Position numbers and translations under genes: made by a program
Notes under the pieces: generated by a model
The model's input: the letters and a program-made list of their open reading frames with translations, nothing else
What the model was told of the DNA's origin: nothing
Database searches by the model: none
Assembly (NCBI RefSeq): GCF_029227915.1
Contig: NC_079885.1
Location: 15,139,001-15,203,000 of the forward strand
Direction: 5' to 3'
Source of the DNA: Hydractinia symbiolongicarpus
Taxonomy: Eukaryota; Cnidaria; Hydrozoa; Anthoathecata; Hydractiniidae
DNA: 64,000 nt
Shown here: piece after piece, positions 34,330 through 46,276 of the stretch
Layout: each line of letters starts with the position of its first letter
Numbering within the stretch: position 1 is the stretch's first letter

Positions 34330-34779
34330 ATTGACTTTTTCACGTTACATTATTTATCATTACGACTGTGACGTATCTTTTTTACGCAATAACCGCTGAG
34401 TAAATCAAGTAAGGGACGTTATTAGAAGTTTCTTTCCCTTCAAAGCGGCTACGATCTGGCTGCAATAAATGCGCCACGTCGCAAATCAATTGATTACGAG
34501 CGTCAGACAAACAAAATGGCGATGTAGTTAATTTGCTAATTAACTTTGTGATAAGAAAATTAAGTCTGCAAGTACCCTAGATTGCCTTCGTTGGAACTTT
34601 TTACCGGAAATCATAAAGCGCATTATTGTTGTCAAGAATCGATAGCGCTTAAAAAGAGCTGTCAAATGCACATAAACACGACCTATTTCGGATGATCCAG
34701 TCAAGAAATATGACCTTTAAAGTTTAAACCATTTTCGATGTAATGTGCTAATATATCGTAGATATCTGCCCGTTTGTTT

Positions 34780-34899
34780 GTCTACGACCATACCACGATG
34801 AACACACCTGTTCTCGTCCGATCACGGAAGTTAAGCATCGTCGGGCCGGGATAGTACTTGGATGGGGGGACCGCCTGGGAACTCCCGGTGTCGTAGGCT
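34780..34899 (+). rRNA. 5S: 5S rRNA gene copy 62 (120 nt, one G gained)
   Basis: Duplicate of copy 55, offset 3983 bp. T5 intact. Confidence 0.94.
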
Positions 34900-35349
34900 A
34901 TTGACTTTTTCACGTTACATTATTTATCATTACGACTGTGACGTATCTTTTTTACGCAATAGCCGCTGAGTAAATCAAGTAAAGGACGTTATTAGAAGTT
35001 TCTTTCCCTTCAAAGCGGCTACGATCTGGCTGCAATAAATGCACCACGTCGCAGATCAATGGATTACGAGCGTCAGACAAAAAAAATGGCGATGTAGTTA
35101 ATTTGCTAATTAACTTTGTCATAAGAAAATTAAGTCTGAAAGTACCCTAGATTGCCTTCGTTGGAACTTTTTACCGGAAATCATAAAGCGCATTATTGTT
35201 GTCAAGAATCGATAGCGCTTAAAAAGAGCTGTCAAATGCACATAAACACGACCTATTTCGGATGATCCAGTCAAGAAATATGACCTTTAAAGTTTAAACC
35301 ATTTTCGATGTAATGTGCTAATAAATCGTAGATATCTGCCCGTTTGTTT

Positions 35350-35468
35350 GTCTACGACTATACCACGATGAACACACCTGTTCTCGTCCGATCACGGAAG
35401 TTAAGCATCGTCGGGCCGGGATAGTACTTGGATGGGGGACCGCCTGGGAACTCCCGGTGTCGTAGGCT
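35350..35468 (+). rRNA. 5S: 5S rRNA gene copy 63 (C10T)
   Basis: Duplicate of copy 56, offset 3983 bp. T5 intact. Confidence 0.95.
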
Positions 35469-35918
35469 ATTGACTTTTTCACGTTACATTATTTATCATT
35501 ACGACTGTGACGTATCTTTTTTACGCAATAGCCGCTGAGTAAATCAAGCAAGGGACGTTATTAGAAGTTTTTTTCCCTTCAAAGCGGCTGCGATCTGGCT
35601 GCAATAAATGCGCCACGTCGCAAATCAATGGATTACGAGCGTCAGACAAAAAAAATGGCGATGTAGTTAATTTGCTAATTAACTTTGTCATATGAGAATT
35701 AAGTCTGCAAGTACCCTAGATTGCCTTCGTTGGAACTATTTACCGGAAATCATAAAGCGCATTATTTTTGTCAAGAATCGATAGCGCTTAAAAAGTGCTG
35801 TCAAATGCACATAAACACGACCTATTTCGAATGATCCAGTCAAGAAATATGACCTTTAAAGTTTGAACCATTATCGATGTAATGTGCTAATAAATCGTAG
35901 ATATCTGCCCGTTTGTTT

Positions 35919-36037
35919 GTCTACTACCATACCACGATGAACACACCTGTTCTCGTCCGATCACGGAAGTTATGCATCGTCGGGTCGGGATAGTACTTGG
36001 ATGGGGGACCGCCTGGGATCTCCCGGTGTCGTAGGCT
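35919..36037 (+). rRNA. 5S: 5S rRNA gene copy 64 (class B)
   Basis: Duplicate of copy 57 (G7T, A55T, C67T, A101T), with the broken T5 run. Confidence 0.92.
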
Positions 36038-36487
36038 ATTGACTATTTCACGTTACATTATTTATCATTACGACTGTGACGTATCTTTTTTACGCAATAG
36101 CCGCTGAGTAAATCAAGTAAGGGACGTGATTAGAAGATGCTTTCCCTTCAAAACGGCTACAATCTTGCTGCAATAAATGCGCCACGTCGCAAATAAATGG
36201 ATTACGAGCGTCAGACAAAGAAAATGGCGATGTAGTTACTTTGCTAATTAACTTTGTCATATGAAAATTAAGTCTGAAAGCACCCTAGATTTCCTTCGTT
36301 GGAACTTTTTACCGGAAATTTTAAAGCGCATGGTTGTCGTAATTAATGGGTAGCGCTTGAAATAAGATTTCAAATGCACATAAACACGACCTATTTCGGA
36401 TGATCCAGTCAAGAAATATGACCTTTAAAGTTTAAACCATTTTCGATGTAATGTGCTAATAAATCGTAGATATCTGCCCGTTTGTTT

Positions 36488-36606
36488 GTCTACGACCATA
36501 CCACGATGAACACACCTGTTCTCGTCCGATCACGGAAGTTAAGCATCGTCGGGCCGGGATAGTACTTGGATGGGGGACCGCCTGGGAACTCCCGGTGTCG
36601 TAGGCT
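36488..36606 (+). rRNA. 5S: 5S rRNA gene copy 65 (consensus)
   Basis: Duplicate of copy 58. Exact majority gene with intact T5. Confidence 0.97.
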
Positions 36607-37056
36607 ATTGACTTTTTCACGTTACATTATTTATCATTACGACTGTGACGTATCTTTTTTACGCAATAGCCGCTGAGTAAATCAAGCAAGGGACGTTATT
36701 AGAAGTTTCTTTCCCTTCAAAGCGGCTGCGATCTGGCTGCAATAAATGCGCCACGTCGCAAATCAATGGATTACGAGCGTCAGACAAAAAAAATGGCGAT
36801 GTAGTTAATTTGCTAATTAACTTTGTCATATGAGAATTAAGTCTGCAAGTACCCTAGATTGCCTTCGTTGGAACTTTTTACCGGAAATCATAAAGCGCAT
36901 TATTGTTGTCAAGAATCGATAGCGCTTAAAAAGTGCTGTCAAATGCACATAAACGCGACCTATTTCGAATGATCCAGTCAAGAAATATGACCTTTAAAGT
37001 TTGAACCATTTTCGATGTAATGTGCTAATAAATCGTAGATATCTGCCCGTTTGTTT

Positions 37057-37175
37057 GTCTACTACCATACCACGATGAACACACCTGTTCTCGTCCGATC
37101 ACGGAAGTTATGCATCGTCGGGTCGGGATAGTACTTGAATGGGGGACCGCCTGGGATCTCCCGGTGTCGTAGGCT
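37057..37175 (+). rRNA. 5S: 5S rRNA gene copy 66 (class B, G82A)
   Basis: Duplicate of copy 59. Broken T5 run. Also the first gene of the four-unit duplication that runs to 41606. Confidence 0.91.
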
Positions 37176-37624
37176 ATTGACTATTTCACGTTACATTACT
37201 TATCATTACGACTGTGACGTATCTTTTTTACGCAATAGCCGCTGAGTAAATCAAGTAAGGGACGTGATTAGAAGATGCTTTCCCTTCAAAACGGCTACAA
37301 TCTTGCTGCAATAAATGCGCCACGTCGCAAATAAATGGATTACGAGCGTCAGACAAAGAAAATCGCGATGTAGTTACTTTGCTGATTAACTTTGTCATAT
37401 GAAAATTAAGTCTGAAACACCCTAGATTTCTTTCGTTGGAACTTTTTACCGGAAATCTTAAAGCGCATGGTTGTCGTAAAGAATCGATAGCGCTTGAAAT
37501 GAGCTTTCAAATGCACATAAACACGACCTATTTCGGATGATCCAGTCAAGAAATATGACCTTTAAAGTTTAAACCATTTTCGATGTAATGTGCTAATAAA
37601 TCGTAGATATCTGCCCGTTTGTTT

Positions 37625-37743
37625 GTCTACGACCATACCACGATGAACACACCTGTTCTCGTCCGATCACGGAAGTTAAGCATCGTCGGGCCGGGTTAGT
37701 ATTTGGATGGGGGACCGCCTGGGAACTCCCGGTGTCGTAGGCT
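37625..37743 (+). rRNA. 5S: 5S rRNA gene copy 67 (A72T, C78T)
   Basis: Duplicate of copy 60. T5 intact. Confidence 0.94.
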
Positions 37744-38193
37744 ATTGACTTTTTCACGTTACATTATTTATCATTACGACTGTGACGTATCTTTTTTACG
37801 CAATAGCCGCTGAGTAAATCAAGAAAGAGACATGATTAGAAGTTGCTTTCCCTTCAAAACGGCTACCATCGTGCTGCAATAAATGCGCCACGTCGCAAAT
37901 CAATGGATTAGGAGCGTCAGACAAAGAAAATGGCGATGTAGTTAATTTGCTAATTAACTTTGTCATATGAAAATTAAGTCTGCAAGTACCCTAGATTGCC
38001 TTCGTTGGAACTTTTTGCAGGAAATCATAACGCGCATTATTGTTATCAAGAATTGATAGCGCTTAAAAAGAGCTGTCAAATGCACATAAACACGACCTAT
38101 TTCGAATGATCCAGTCAAGAAATATGACCTTTCAAGTTTGAACCATTTTCGATGTAATGTGCTAATAAATCGTAGATATCTACCCGTTTGTTT

Positions 38194-38312
38194 GTCTACG
38201 ACCATATCACGATGAACACACCTGTTCTCGTCCGATTACGGAAGTTAAGCATCGTCGGGCCGGGATAGTACTTGGATGGGGGACCACCTGGGAACTCCCG
38301 GTGTCGTAGGTT
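38194..38312 (+). rRNA. 5S: 5S rRNA gene copy 68 (C14T, C44T, G93A, C118T)
   Basis: Duplicate of copy 61. Here the gene is followed by its own spacer type (TTAGGCAATAGCC). T5 intact. Confidence 0.93.
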
Positions 38313-38762
38313 ATTGACTTTTTCACGTTACATTATTTATCATTACGACTGTGACGTATCTTTTTTAGGCAATAGCCGCTGAGTAAATCAAGTAAGGGAC
38401 GTGATTAGAAGTTTCTTTCCCTTCAAAACGGCTACGATCTGGCAGCAATAAATGCGCCACGTCTCAAATGAATGGATTTCGAGCCTCAGACAAAGAAAAT
38501 GGCGAAGTAGTTACTTTGCTAATTAACTTTGTCGTATGAAAATTAAGTCTGAAAGTACCCTAGATTGCCTTCGTTGGAACTTTTTACCGGCAATCTTAAA
38601 GCGCATGGTTGTCGTAATTAATGGATAGCCCTTGAAATGAGCTTGCAAATGCACATAAACACGACCTATTTCGGATGATCCAGTCAAGAAATATGACTTT
38701 TAAAGTTTAAACCATTTTCGATGTAATGTGCTAATAAATCGTAGATATCTGCCCGTTTGTTT

Positions 38763-38881
38763 GTCTACGACCATACCACGATGAACACACCTGTTCTCGT
38801 CCGATCACGGAAGTTAAGCTTCGTCGGACCGGGATAGTACTTGGATGGGGGACCGCCTGGGAACTCCCGGTGTCGTAGGCT
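38763..38881 (+). rRNA. 5S: 5S rRNA gene copy 69 (A58T, G66A)
   Basis: Same gene as copy 54. The spacer starts as in that unit (ACGCAATAACCG), then switches to the CAAGCAAGGG type, indicating an exchange. T5 intact. Confidence 0.94.
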
Positions 38882-39331
38882 ATTGACTTTTTCACGTTAC
38901 ATTATTTATCATTACGACTGTGACGTATCTTTTTTACGCAATAACCGCTGAGTAAATCAAGCAAGGGACGTTATTAGAAGTTTCTTTCCCTTCAAAGCGG
39001 CTGCGATCTGGCTGCAATAAATGCGCCACGTCGCAAATCAATGGATTACGAGCGTCAGACAAAAAAAATGGCGATGTAGTTAATTTGCTAATTAATTTTG
39101 TCATATGAGAATTAAGTCTGCAAGTACCCTAGATTGCCTTCGTTGGAACTTTTTACCGGAAATCATAAAGCGCATTATTGTTGTCAAGAATCGATAGCGC
39201 TTAAAAAGTGCTGTCAAATGCACATAAACGCGACCTATTTCGAATGATCCAGTCAAGAAATATGACCTTTAAAGTTTGAACCATTTTCGATGTAATGAGC
39301 TAATAAATCGTAGATATCTGCCCGTTTGTTT

Positions 39332-39450
39332 GTCTACTACCATACCACGATGAACACACCTGTTCTCGTCCGATCACGGAAGTTATGCATCGTCGGGTCG
39401 GGATAGTACTTGAATGGGGGACCGCCTGGGATCTCCCGGTGTCGTAGGCT
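39332..39450 (+). rRNA. 5S: 5S rRNA gene copy 70 (class B, G82A)
   Basis: Duplicate of copy 66, offset 2275 bp. Broken T5 run. The upstream flank has AATGAGC in place of AATGTGC. Confidence 0.91.
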
Positions 39451-39899
39451 ATTGACTATTTCACGTTACATTACTTATCATTACGACTGTGACGTATCTT
39501 TTTTACGCAATAGCCGCTGAGTAAATCAAGTAAGGGACGTGATTAGAAGATGCTTTCCCTTCAAAACGGCTACAATCTTGCTGCAATAAATGCGCCACGT
39601 CGCAAATAAATGGATTACGAGCGTCAGACAAAGAAAATGGCGATGTAGTTACTTTGCTAATTAACTTTGTCATATGAAAATTAAGTCTGAAACACCCTAG
39701 ATTTCTTTCGTTGGAACTTTTTACCGGAAATCTTAAAGCGCATGGTTGTCGTAAAGAATCGATAGCGCTTGAAATGAGCTTTCAAATGCACATAAACACG
39801 ACCTATTTCGGATGATCCAGTCAAGAAATATGACCTTTAAAGTTTAAACCATTTTCGATGTAATGTGCTAATAAATCGTAGATATCTGCCCGTTTGTTT

Positions 39900-40018
39900 G
39901 TCTACGACCATACCACGATGAACACACCTGTTCTCGTCCGATCACGGAAGTTAAGCATCGTCGGGCCGGGTTAGTATTTGGATGGGGGACCGCCTGGGAA
40001 CTCCCGGTGTCGTAGGCT
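39900..40018 (+). rRNA. 5S: 5S rRNA gene copy 71 (A72T, C78T)
   Basis: Duplicate of copy 67. T5 intact. Confidence 0.94.
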
Positions 40019-40468
40019 ATTGACTTTTTCACGTTACATTATTTATCATTACGACTGTGACGTATCTTTTTTACGCAATAGCCGCTGAGTAAATCAAGAA
40101 AGAGACATGATTAGAAGTTGCTTTCCCTTCAAAACGGCTACCATCGTGCTGCAATAAATGCGCCACGTCGCAAATCAATGGATTAGCAGCGTCAGACAAA
40201 GAAAATGGCGATGTAGTTAATTTGCTAATTAACTTTGTCATATGAAAATTAAGTCTGCAAGTACCCTAGATTGCCTTCGTTGGAACTTTTTGCAGGAAAT
40301 CATAACGCGCATTATTGTTATCAAGAATTGATAGCGCTTAAAAAGAGCTGTCAAATGCACATAAACACGACCTATTTCGAATGATCCAGTCAAGAAATAT
40401 GACCTTTCAAGTTTGAACCATTTTCGATGTAATGTGCTAATAAATAGTAGATATCTACCCGTTTGTTT

Positions 40469-40587
40469 GTCTACGACCATATCACGATGAACACACCTGT
40501 TCTCGTCCGATTACGGAAGTTAAGCATCGTCGGGCCGGGATAGTACTTGGATGGGGGACCACCTGGGAACTCCCGGTGTCGTAGGCT
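40469..40587 (+). rRNA. 5S: 5S rRNA gene copy 72 (C14T, C44T, G93A)
   Basis: Like copy 68 but with C118 present, so either C118T arose on the branch to copies 61/68 or it was converted back here. T5 intact. Confidence 0.94.
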
Positions 40588-41037
40588 ATTGACTTTTTCA
40601 CGTTACATTATTTATCATTACGACTGTGACGTATCTTTTTTAGGCAATAGCCGCTGAGTAAATCAAGTAAGGGACGTGATTAGAAGTTTCTTTCCCTTCA
40701 AAACGGCTACGATCTGGCAGCAATAAATGCGCCACGTCTCAAATGAATGGATTGCGAGCCTCAGACAAAGAAAATGGCGAAGTAGTTACTTTGCTAATTA
40801 ACTTTGTCGTATGAAAATTAAGTCTGAAAGTACCCTAGATTGCCTTCGTTGGAACTTTTTACCGGCAATCTTAAAGCGCATGGTTGTCGTAATTAATGGA
40901 TAGCGCTTGAAATGAACTTGCAAATGCACATAAACACGACCTATTTCGGATGATCCAGTCAACAAATATGACCTTTAAAGTTTAAACCATTTTCGATGTA
41001 ATGTGCTAATAAATCGTAGATATCTGCCCGTTTGTTT

Positions 41038-41156
41038 GTCTACGACCATACCACGATGAACACACCTGTTCTCGTCCGATCACGGAAGTTAAGCTTCGTC
41101 GGACCGGGACAGTACTTGGATGGGGGACCGCCTGGGAACTCCCGGTGTCGTAGGCT
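41038..41156 (+). rRNA. 5S: 5S rRNA gene copy 73 (A58T, G66A, T73C)
   Basis: Like copies 54 and 69 with an added T73C (GGGACAGTAC). T5 intact. Confidence 0.93.
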
Positions 41157-41606
41157 ATTGACTTTTTCACGTTACATTATTTATCATTACGACTGTGACG
41201 TATCTTTTTTACGCAATAACCGCTGAGTAAATCAAGTAAGGGACGTTATTAGAAGTTTCTTTCCCTTCAAAGCGGCTACGATCTGGCTGCAATAAATGCG
41301 CCACGTCGCAAATCAATTGATTACGAGCGTCAGACAACCAAAATGGCGATGTAGTTAATTTGCTAATTAACTTTGTGATATGAAAATTAAGTCTGCAAGT
41401 ACCCTAGATTGCCTTCGTTGGAACTTTTTACCGGAAATCATAAAGCGCATTATTGTTGTCAAGAATCGATAGCGCTTAAAAAGAGCTGTCAAATGCACAT
41501 AAACACGACCTATTTCAAATGATCCAGTCAAGAAATATGACCTTTAAAGTTTGAACCATTTTCGATGTAATGTGCTAATAAATTGTAGATATCTGCCCGT
41601 TTGTTT

Positions 41607-41725
41607 GTCTTCGACCATACCACGATGAACACACCTGTTCTCGTCCGATCAAGGAAGTTAAGCATCGTCGGGCCGGGATAGTATCTGGATGGGGGACCGC
41701 CTGGGAACTCCCGGTGTCGTAGGCT
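41607..41725 (+). rRNA. 5S: 5S rRNA gene copy 74 (A5T, C46A, C78T, T79C)
   Basis: A5T opens a helix I pair and C46A opens a helix III pair. T79C with C78T abuts box C. T5 intact. No close relative in the window. Confidence 0.92.
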
Positions 41726-42175
41726 ATTGACTTTTTCACGTTACATTATTTATCATTACGACTGTGACGTATCTTTTTTACGCAATAGCCGCTGAGTAAA
41801 TCAAGAAAGAGACATGATTAGAAGTTGCTTTCCCTTCAAAACGGCTACCATCGTGCTGCAATAAATGCGCCACGTCGCAAATGAATGGATTACGAGCGTC
41901 AGACAAAGAAAATAGCGTTGTACTTACTTTGCTAACTAACTTTGTCATATGAAAATTAAGTCTGAAAGTACCCTAGATTGCCTTCGTTGGAACTTTTTAC
42001 CGGAAATCTTAAAGCGCATTATTGTCGTAATTAATGGATAGCGCTTGAAATGAGCTTTCAAATGCACATAAACACGACCTATTTCGGATGATCCAGTCAA
42101 GAAATATGACCTTTAAAGTTTAAACCACTTTCGATGTAATGTGCTAATAAATCGTAGATATCTGCCAGTTTGTTT

Positions 42176-42294
42176 GTCTACGACCATACCACGATGAACA
42201 CACCTGTTCTTGTCCGATAACGGAAGTTAAGCATCGTCGGGCCGGGATAGTACTTGGATGGGGAACCGCCTGGGAACTCCCGGTGTCGTAGGCT
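42176..42294 (+). rRNA. 5S: 5S rRNA gene copy 75 (C36T, C44A, G89A, early T-run)
   Basis: The gene end runs straight into T-bases (GGCTTTTGAC), giving a T4 run at 42294-42297 before the usual T5. Termination may occur at the mature 3' end with little trailer. Relative is copy 94. Confidence 0.93.
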
Positions 42295-42613
42295 TTTGAC
42301 TTTTTCACATTACATTATTTATCATTACGACTGTGACGTATCTTTTTTAGGCTATAGCCGCTGAGTAAATCAAGTAAGGGACGTGATTAGAAGTTTCTTT
42401 CCCTTCAAAACGGCTACGATCTGGCAGCAATAAATGCGCCACGTCGCACATGAATGGATTGCGAGCGTCAGACAAAGAAAATGGCGAAGTAGTTACTTTG
42501 CTAATTAACTTTGTCATATGAAAATTAAGTCTGAAAGTACCCTAGATTGCCTTCGTTGGAACTTTTTACCGGAAATCTTAAAGCACATGGTTGTCGTAAT
42601 TAATGGATAGCGC

Positions 42614-42630
42614 TTGAAATGAGATTTCAA
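42614..42630. repeat. Spacer inverted repeat TTGAAAT-GAG-ATTTCAA
   Basis: A perfect 7-bp stem with a 3-nt loop, found in class B-type spacers. At the same alignment position other units have TTGAAA-TGAGC-TTTCAA (6-bp stem) or AGCGCTT-AAA-AAGTGCT (7-bp stem with one G-T pair), so the ability to pair is kept while the sequence changes. Confidence 0.6.
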
Positions 42631-42744
42631 ATGCACATAAACACGACCTATTTCGGATGATCCAGTCAAGAAATATGACCTTTAAAGTTTAAACCATTTT
42701 CGATGTAATGTGCTAATATATCGTAGATATCTGCCCGTTTGTTT

Positions 42745-42864
42745 GTCTACGACCATACCACGATGAACACACCTGTTCTCGTCCGATCACGGAAGTTAAG
42801 CATCGTCGGGCCGGGATAGTACTTGGATGGGGGGACCGCCTGGGAACTCCCGGTGTCGTAGGCT
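42745..42864 (+). rRNA. 5S: 5S rRNA gene copy 76 (120 nt, one G gained)
   Basis: Same extra G as copies 55 and 62, with ATATAT upstream. The spacer turns into class B type in its second half (CTGAAAGCACCC). T5 intact. Confidence 0.94.
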
Positions 42865-43314
42865 ATTGACTTTTTCACGTTACATTATTTATCATTGCGA
42901 CTGTGACGTATCTTTTTTACGCAATAGCCGCTGAGTAAATCAAGTAAAGGACGTTATTAGAAGTTTCTTTCCCTTCAAAGCGGCTACGATCTGGCTGCAA
43001 TAAATGCACCACGTCGCAGATCAATGGATTAAGAGCGTCAGACAAAAAAAATGGCGATGTAGTTAATTTGCTAATTAACTTTGTCATAAGAAAATTAAGT
43101 CTGAAAGCACCCTAGATTTCCTTCGTTGGAACTTTTTACCGGAAATTTTAAAGCGCATGGTTGTCGTAATTAATGGATAGCGCTTGAAATGAGATTTCAA
43201 ATGCACATAAACACGACCTATTTCGGATGATCCAGTCAAGAAATATGACCTTTAAAGTTTAAACCATTTTCGATGTAATGTGCTAATAAATCGTAGATAT
43301 CTGCCCGTTTGTTT

Positions 43315-43433
43315 GTCTACGACTATACCACGATGAACACACCTGTTCTCGTCCGATCACGGAAGTTAAGCATCGTCGGGCCGGGATAGTACTTGGATGG
43401 GGGACCGCCTGGGAACTCCCGGTGTCGTAGGCT
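43315..43433 (+). rRNA. 5S: 5S rRNA gene copy 77 (C10T)
   Basis: Same as copies 56 and 63, but followed by the spacer of the consensus copy 58 type. T5 intact. Confidence 0.95.
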
Positions 43434-43883
43434 ATTGACTTTTTCACGTTACATTATTTATCATTACGACTGTGACGTATCTTTTTTACGCAATAGCCGC
43501 TGAGTAAATCAAGCAAGGGACGTTATTAGAAGTTTCTTTCCCTTCAAAGCGGCTGCGATCTGGCTGCAATAAATGCGCCACGTCGCAAATCAATGGATTA
43601 CGAGCGTCAGACAAAAAAAATGGCGATGTAGTTAATTTGCTAATTAACTTTGTCATATGAGAATTAAGTCTGCAAGTACCCTAGATTGCCTTCGTTGGAA
43701 CTTTTTACCGGAAATCATAATGCGCATTATTGTTGTCAAGAATCGATAGCACTTAAAAAGTGCTGTCAAATGCACATAAACGCGACCTATTTCGAATGAT
43801 CCAGTCAAGAAATATGACCTTTAAAGTTTGAACCATTTTCGATGTAATGTGCTAATAAATCGTAGATATCTGCCCGTTTGTTT

Positions 43884-44002
43884 GTCTACTACCATACCAC
43901 GATGAACACACCTGTTCTCGTCCGATCACGGAAGTTATGCATCGTCGGGTCGGGATAGTACTTGAATGGGGGACCGCCTGGGATCTCCTGGTGTCGTAGG
44001 CT
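43884..44002 (+). rRNA. 5S: 5S rRNA gene copy 78 (class B, G82A, C106T)
   Basis: Class B with G82A as in copies 59, 66 and 70, plus C106T, which leaves G-U in helix V. Broken T5 run. Confidence 0.9.
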
Positions 44003-44451
44003 ATTGACTATTTCACGTTACATTACTTATCATTACGACTGTGACGTATCTTTTTTACGCAATAGCCGCTGAGTAAATCAAGTAAGGGACGTGATTAGAA
44101 GATGCTTTCCCTTCAAAACGGCTACAATCTTGCTGCAATAAATGCGCCACGTCGCAAATAAATGGATTACGAGCGTCAGACAAAGAAAATGGCGATGTAG
44201 TTACTTTGCTAATTAACTTTGTCATATGAAAATTAAGTCTGAAACACCCTAGATTTCTTTCGTTGGAACTTTTTACCGGAAATCTTAAAGCGCATGGTTG
44301 TCGTAAAGAATCGATAGCGCTTGAAATGAGCTTTCAAATGCACATAAACACGACCTATTTCGGATGATCCAGTCAAGAAATATGACCTTTAAAGTTTAAA
44401 CCATTTTCGATGTAATGTGCTAATAAATCGTAGATATCTGCCCGTTTGTTT

Positions 44452-44570
44452 GTCTACGACCATACCACGATGAACACACCTGTTCTCGTCCGATCACGGA
44501 AGTTAAGCATCGTCGGGCCGGGTTAGTATTTGGATGGGGGACCGCCTGGGAACTCCCGGTGTCGTAGGCT
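44452..44570 (+). rRNA. 5S: 5S rRNA gene copy 79 (A72T, C78T)
   Basis: Same gene as copies 60, 67 and 71. T5 intact. Confidence 0.94.
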
Positions 44571-45020
44571 ATTGACTTTTTCACGTTACATTATTTATCA
44601 TTACGACTGTGACGTATCTTTTTTACGCAATAGCCGCTGAGTAAATCAAGAAAGAGACATGATTAGAAGTTGCTTTCCCTTCAAAACGGCTACCATCGTG
44701 CTGCAATAAATGCGCCACGTCGCAAATCAATGGATTAGGAGCGTCAGACAAAGAAAATGGCGATGTAGTTAATTTGCTAATTAACTTTGTCATATGAAAA
44801 TTAAGTCTGCAAGTACCCTAGATTGCCTTCGTTGGAACTTTTTGCAGGAAATCATAACGCGCATTATTGTTATCAAGAATTGATAGCGCTTAAAAAGAGC
44901 TGTCAAATGCACATAAACACGACCTATTTCGAATGATCCAGTCAAGAAATATGACCTTTCAAGTTTGAACCATTTTCGATGTAATGTGCTAATAAATCGT
45001 AGATATCTACCCGTTTGTTT

Positions 45021-45139
45021 GTCTACGACCATATCACGATAAACACACCTGTTCTCGTCCGATTACGGAAGTTAAGCATCGTCGGGCCGGGATAGTACTT
45101 GGATGGGGGACCACCTGGGAACTCTCGGTGTCCTAGGCT
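45021..45139 (+). rRNA. 5S: 5S rRNA gene copy 80 (C14T, G21A, C44T, G93A, C105T, G113C)
   Basis: The most altered C14T-group gene. G21A and G113C each open a pair (helix II, helix I) and C105T leaves G-U in helix V. T5 intact. Possibly decaying. Confidence 0.9.
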
Positions 45140-45589
45140 ATTGACTTTTTCACGTTACATTATTTATCATTACGACTGTGACGTATCTTTTTTAGGCAAT
45201 AGCCGCTGAGTAAATCAAGTAAGGGACGTGATTAGAAGTTTCTTTCCCTTCAAAACGGCTACGATCTGGCAGCAATAAATGCGCCACGTCTCAAATGAAT
45301 GGATTGCGAGCCTCAGACAAAGAAAATGGCGAAGTAGTTACTTTGCTAATTAACTTTGTCATATGAAAATTAAGTCTGAAAGTACCCTAGATTGCCTTCG
45401 TTGGAACTTTTTACCGGAAATCTTAAAGCGTATGGTTGTCGTAATTAATGGATAGCGCTTGAAATGAGCTTGCAAATGCACATAAACACGACCTATTTCG
45501 GATGATCCAGTCAAGAAATATGACCTTTAAAGTTTAAACCATTTTCGATGTAATGTGCTAATAAATCGTAGATATCTGCCCGTTTGTTT

Positions 45590-45708
45590 GTCTACGACCA
45601 TACTACGATGAACACACCTGTTCTCGTCCGATCACGGAAGTTATGCATCGTCGGGTCGGGATAGTACTTGAATGGGGGACCGCCTGGGATCTCCCGGTGT
45701 CGTAGGCT
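45590..45708 (+). rRNA. 5S: 5S rRNA gene copy 81 (class B without G7T)
   Basis: C15T, A55T, C67T, G82A, A101T. G7 is present, so the 5' end looks like a non-B unit joined to a class B 3' part. Broken T5 run. Confidence 0.91.
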
Positions 45709-46157
45709 ATTGACTATTTCACGTTACATTACTTATCATTACGACTGTGACGTATCTTTTTTACGCAATAGCCGCTGAGTAAATCAAGTAAGGGACGTGA
45801 TTAGAAGATGCTTTCCCTTCAAAACGGCTACAATCTTGCTGCAATAAATGCGCCACGTCGCAAATAAATGGATTACGAGCGTCAGACAAAGAAAATGGCG
45901 ATGTAGTTACTTTGCTAATTAACTTTGTCATATGAAAATTAAGTCTGAAACACCCTAGATTTCTTTGGTTGGAACTTTTTACCGGAAATCTTAAAGCGCA
46001 TGGTTGTCGTAAAGAATCGATAGCGCTTGAAATGAGCTTTCAAATGCACATAAACACGACCTATTTCGGATGATCCAGTCAAGAAATATGACCTTTAAAG
46101 TTTAAACCATTTTCGATGTAATGTGCTAATAAATCGTAGATATCTGCCCGTTTGTTT

Positions 46158-46276
46158 GTCTACGACCATACCACGATGAACACACCTGTTCTCGTCCGAT
46201 CACGGAAGTTAAGCATCGTCGGGCCGGGATAGTATTTGGATGGGGGACCGCCTGGGAACTCCCGGTGTCGTAGGCT
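46158..46276 (+). rRNA. 5S: 5S rRNA gene copy 82 (C78T)
   Basis: C78T without the A72T found in the related copies 60, 67, 71 and 79. T5 intact. Confidence 0.95.

Larger units (their letters stand above)
34330..38312 (+). repeat. Seven-unit segmental duplication, right copy (3983 bp)
   Basis: This is the right-hand partner of 30347-34329. The junction lies in the 5' part of the spacer after copy 61, where a C14T-class gene is followed by the spacer normally linked to the A58T/G66A gene (ACGCAATAACCG). After copy 68 the C14T class has its usual spacer (TTAGGCAATAGCCG) again. Confidence 0.93.
37057..41606 (+). repeat. Four-unit tandem duplication (copies 66-69 and 70-73), period 2275 bp
   Basis: Class B, A72T/C78T, C14T/C44T/G93A and A58T/G66A genes occur in the same order twice, each offset by exactly 2275 bp. 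The right copy has acquired small differences (T73C in copy 73, AATAGTAG upstream of copy 72, GGCT instead of GGTT at the end of copy 72). Confidence 0.92.
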
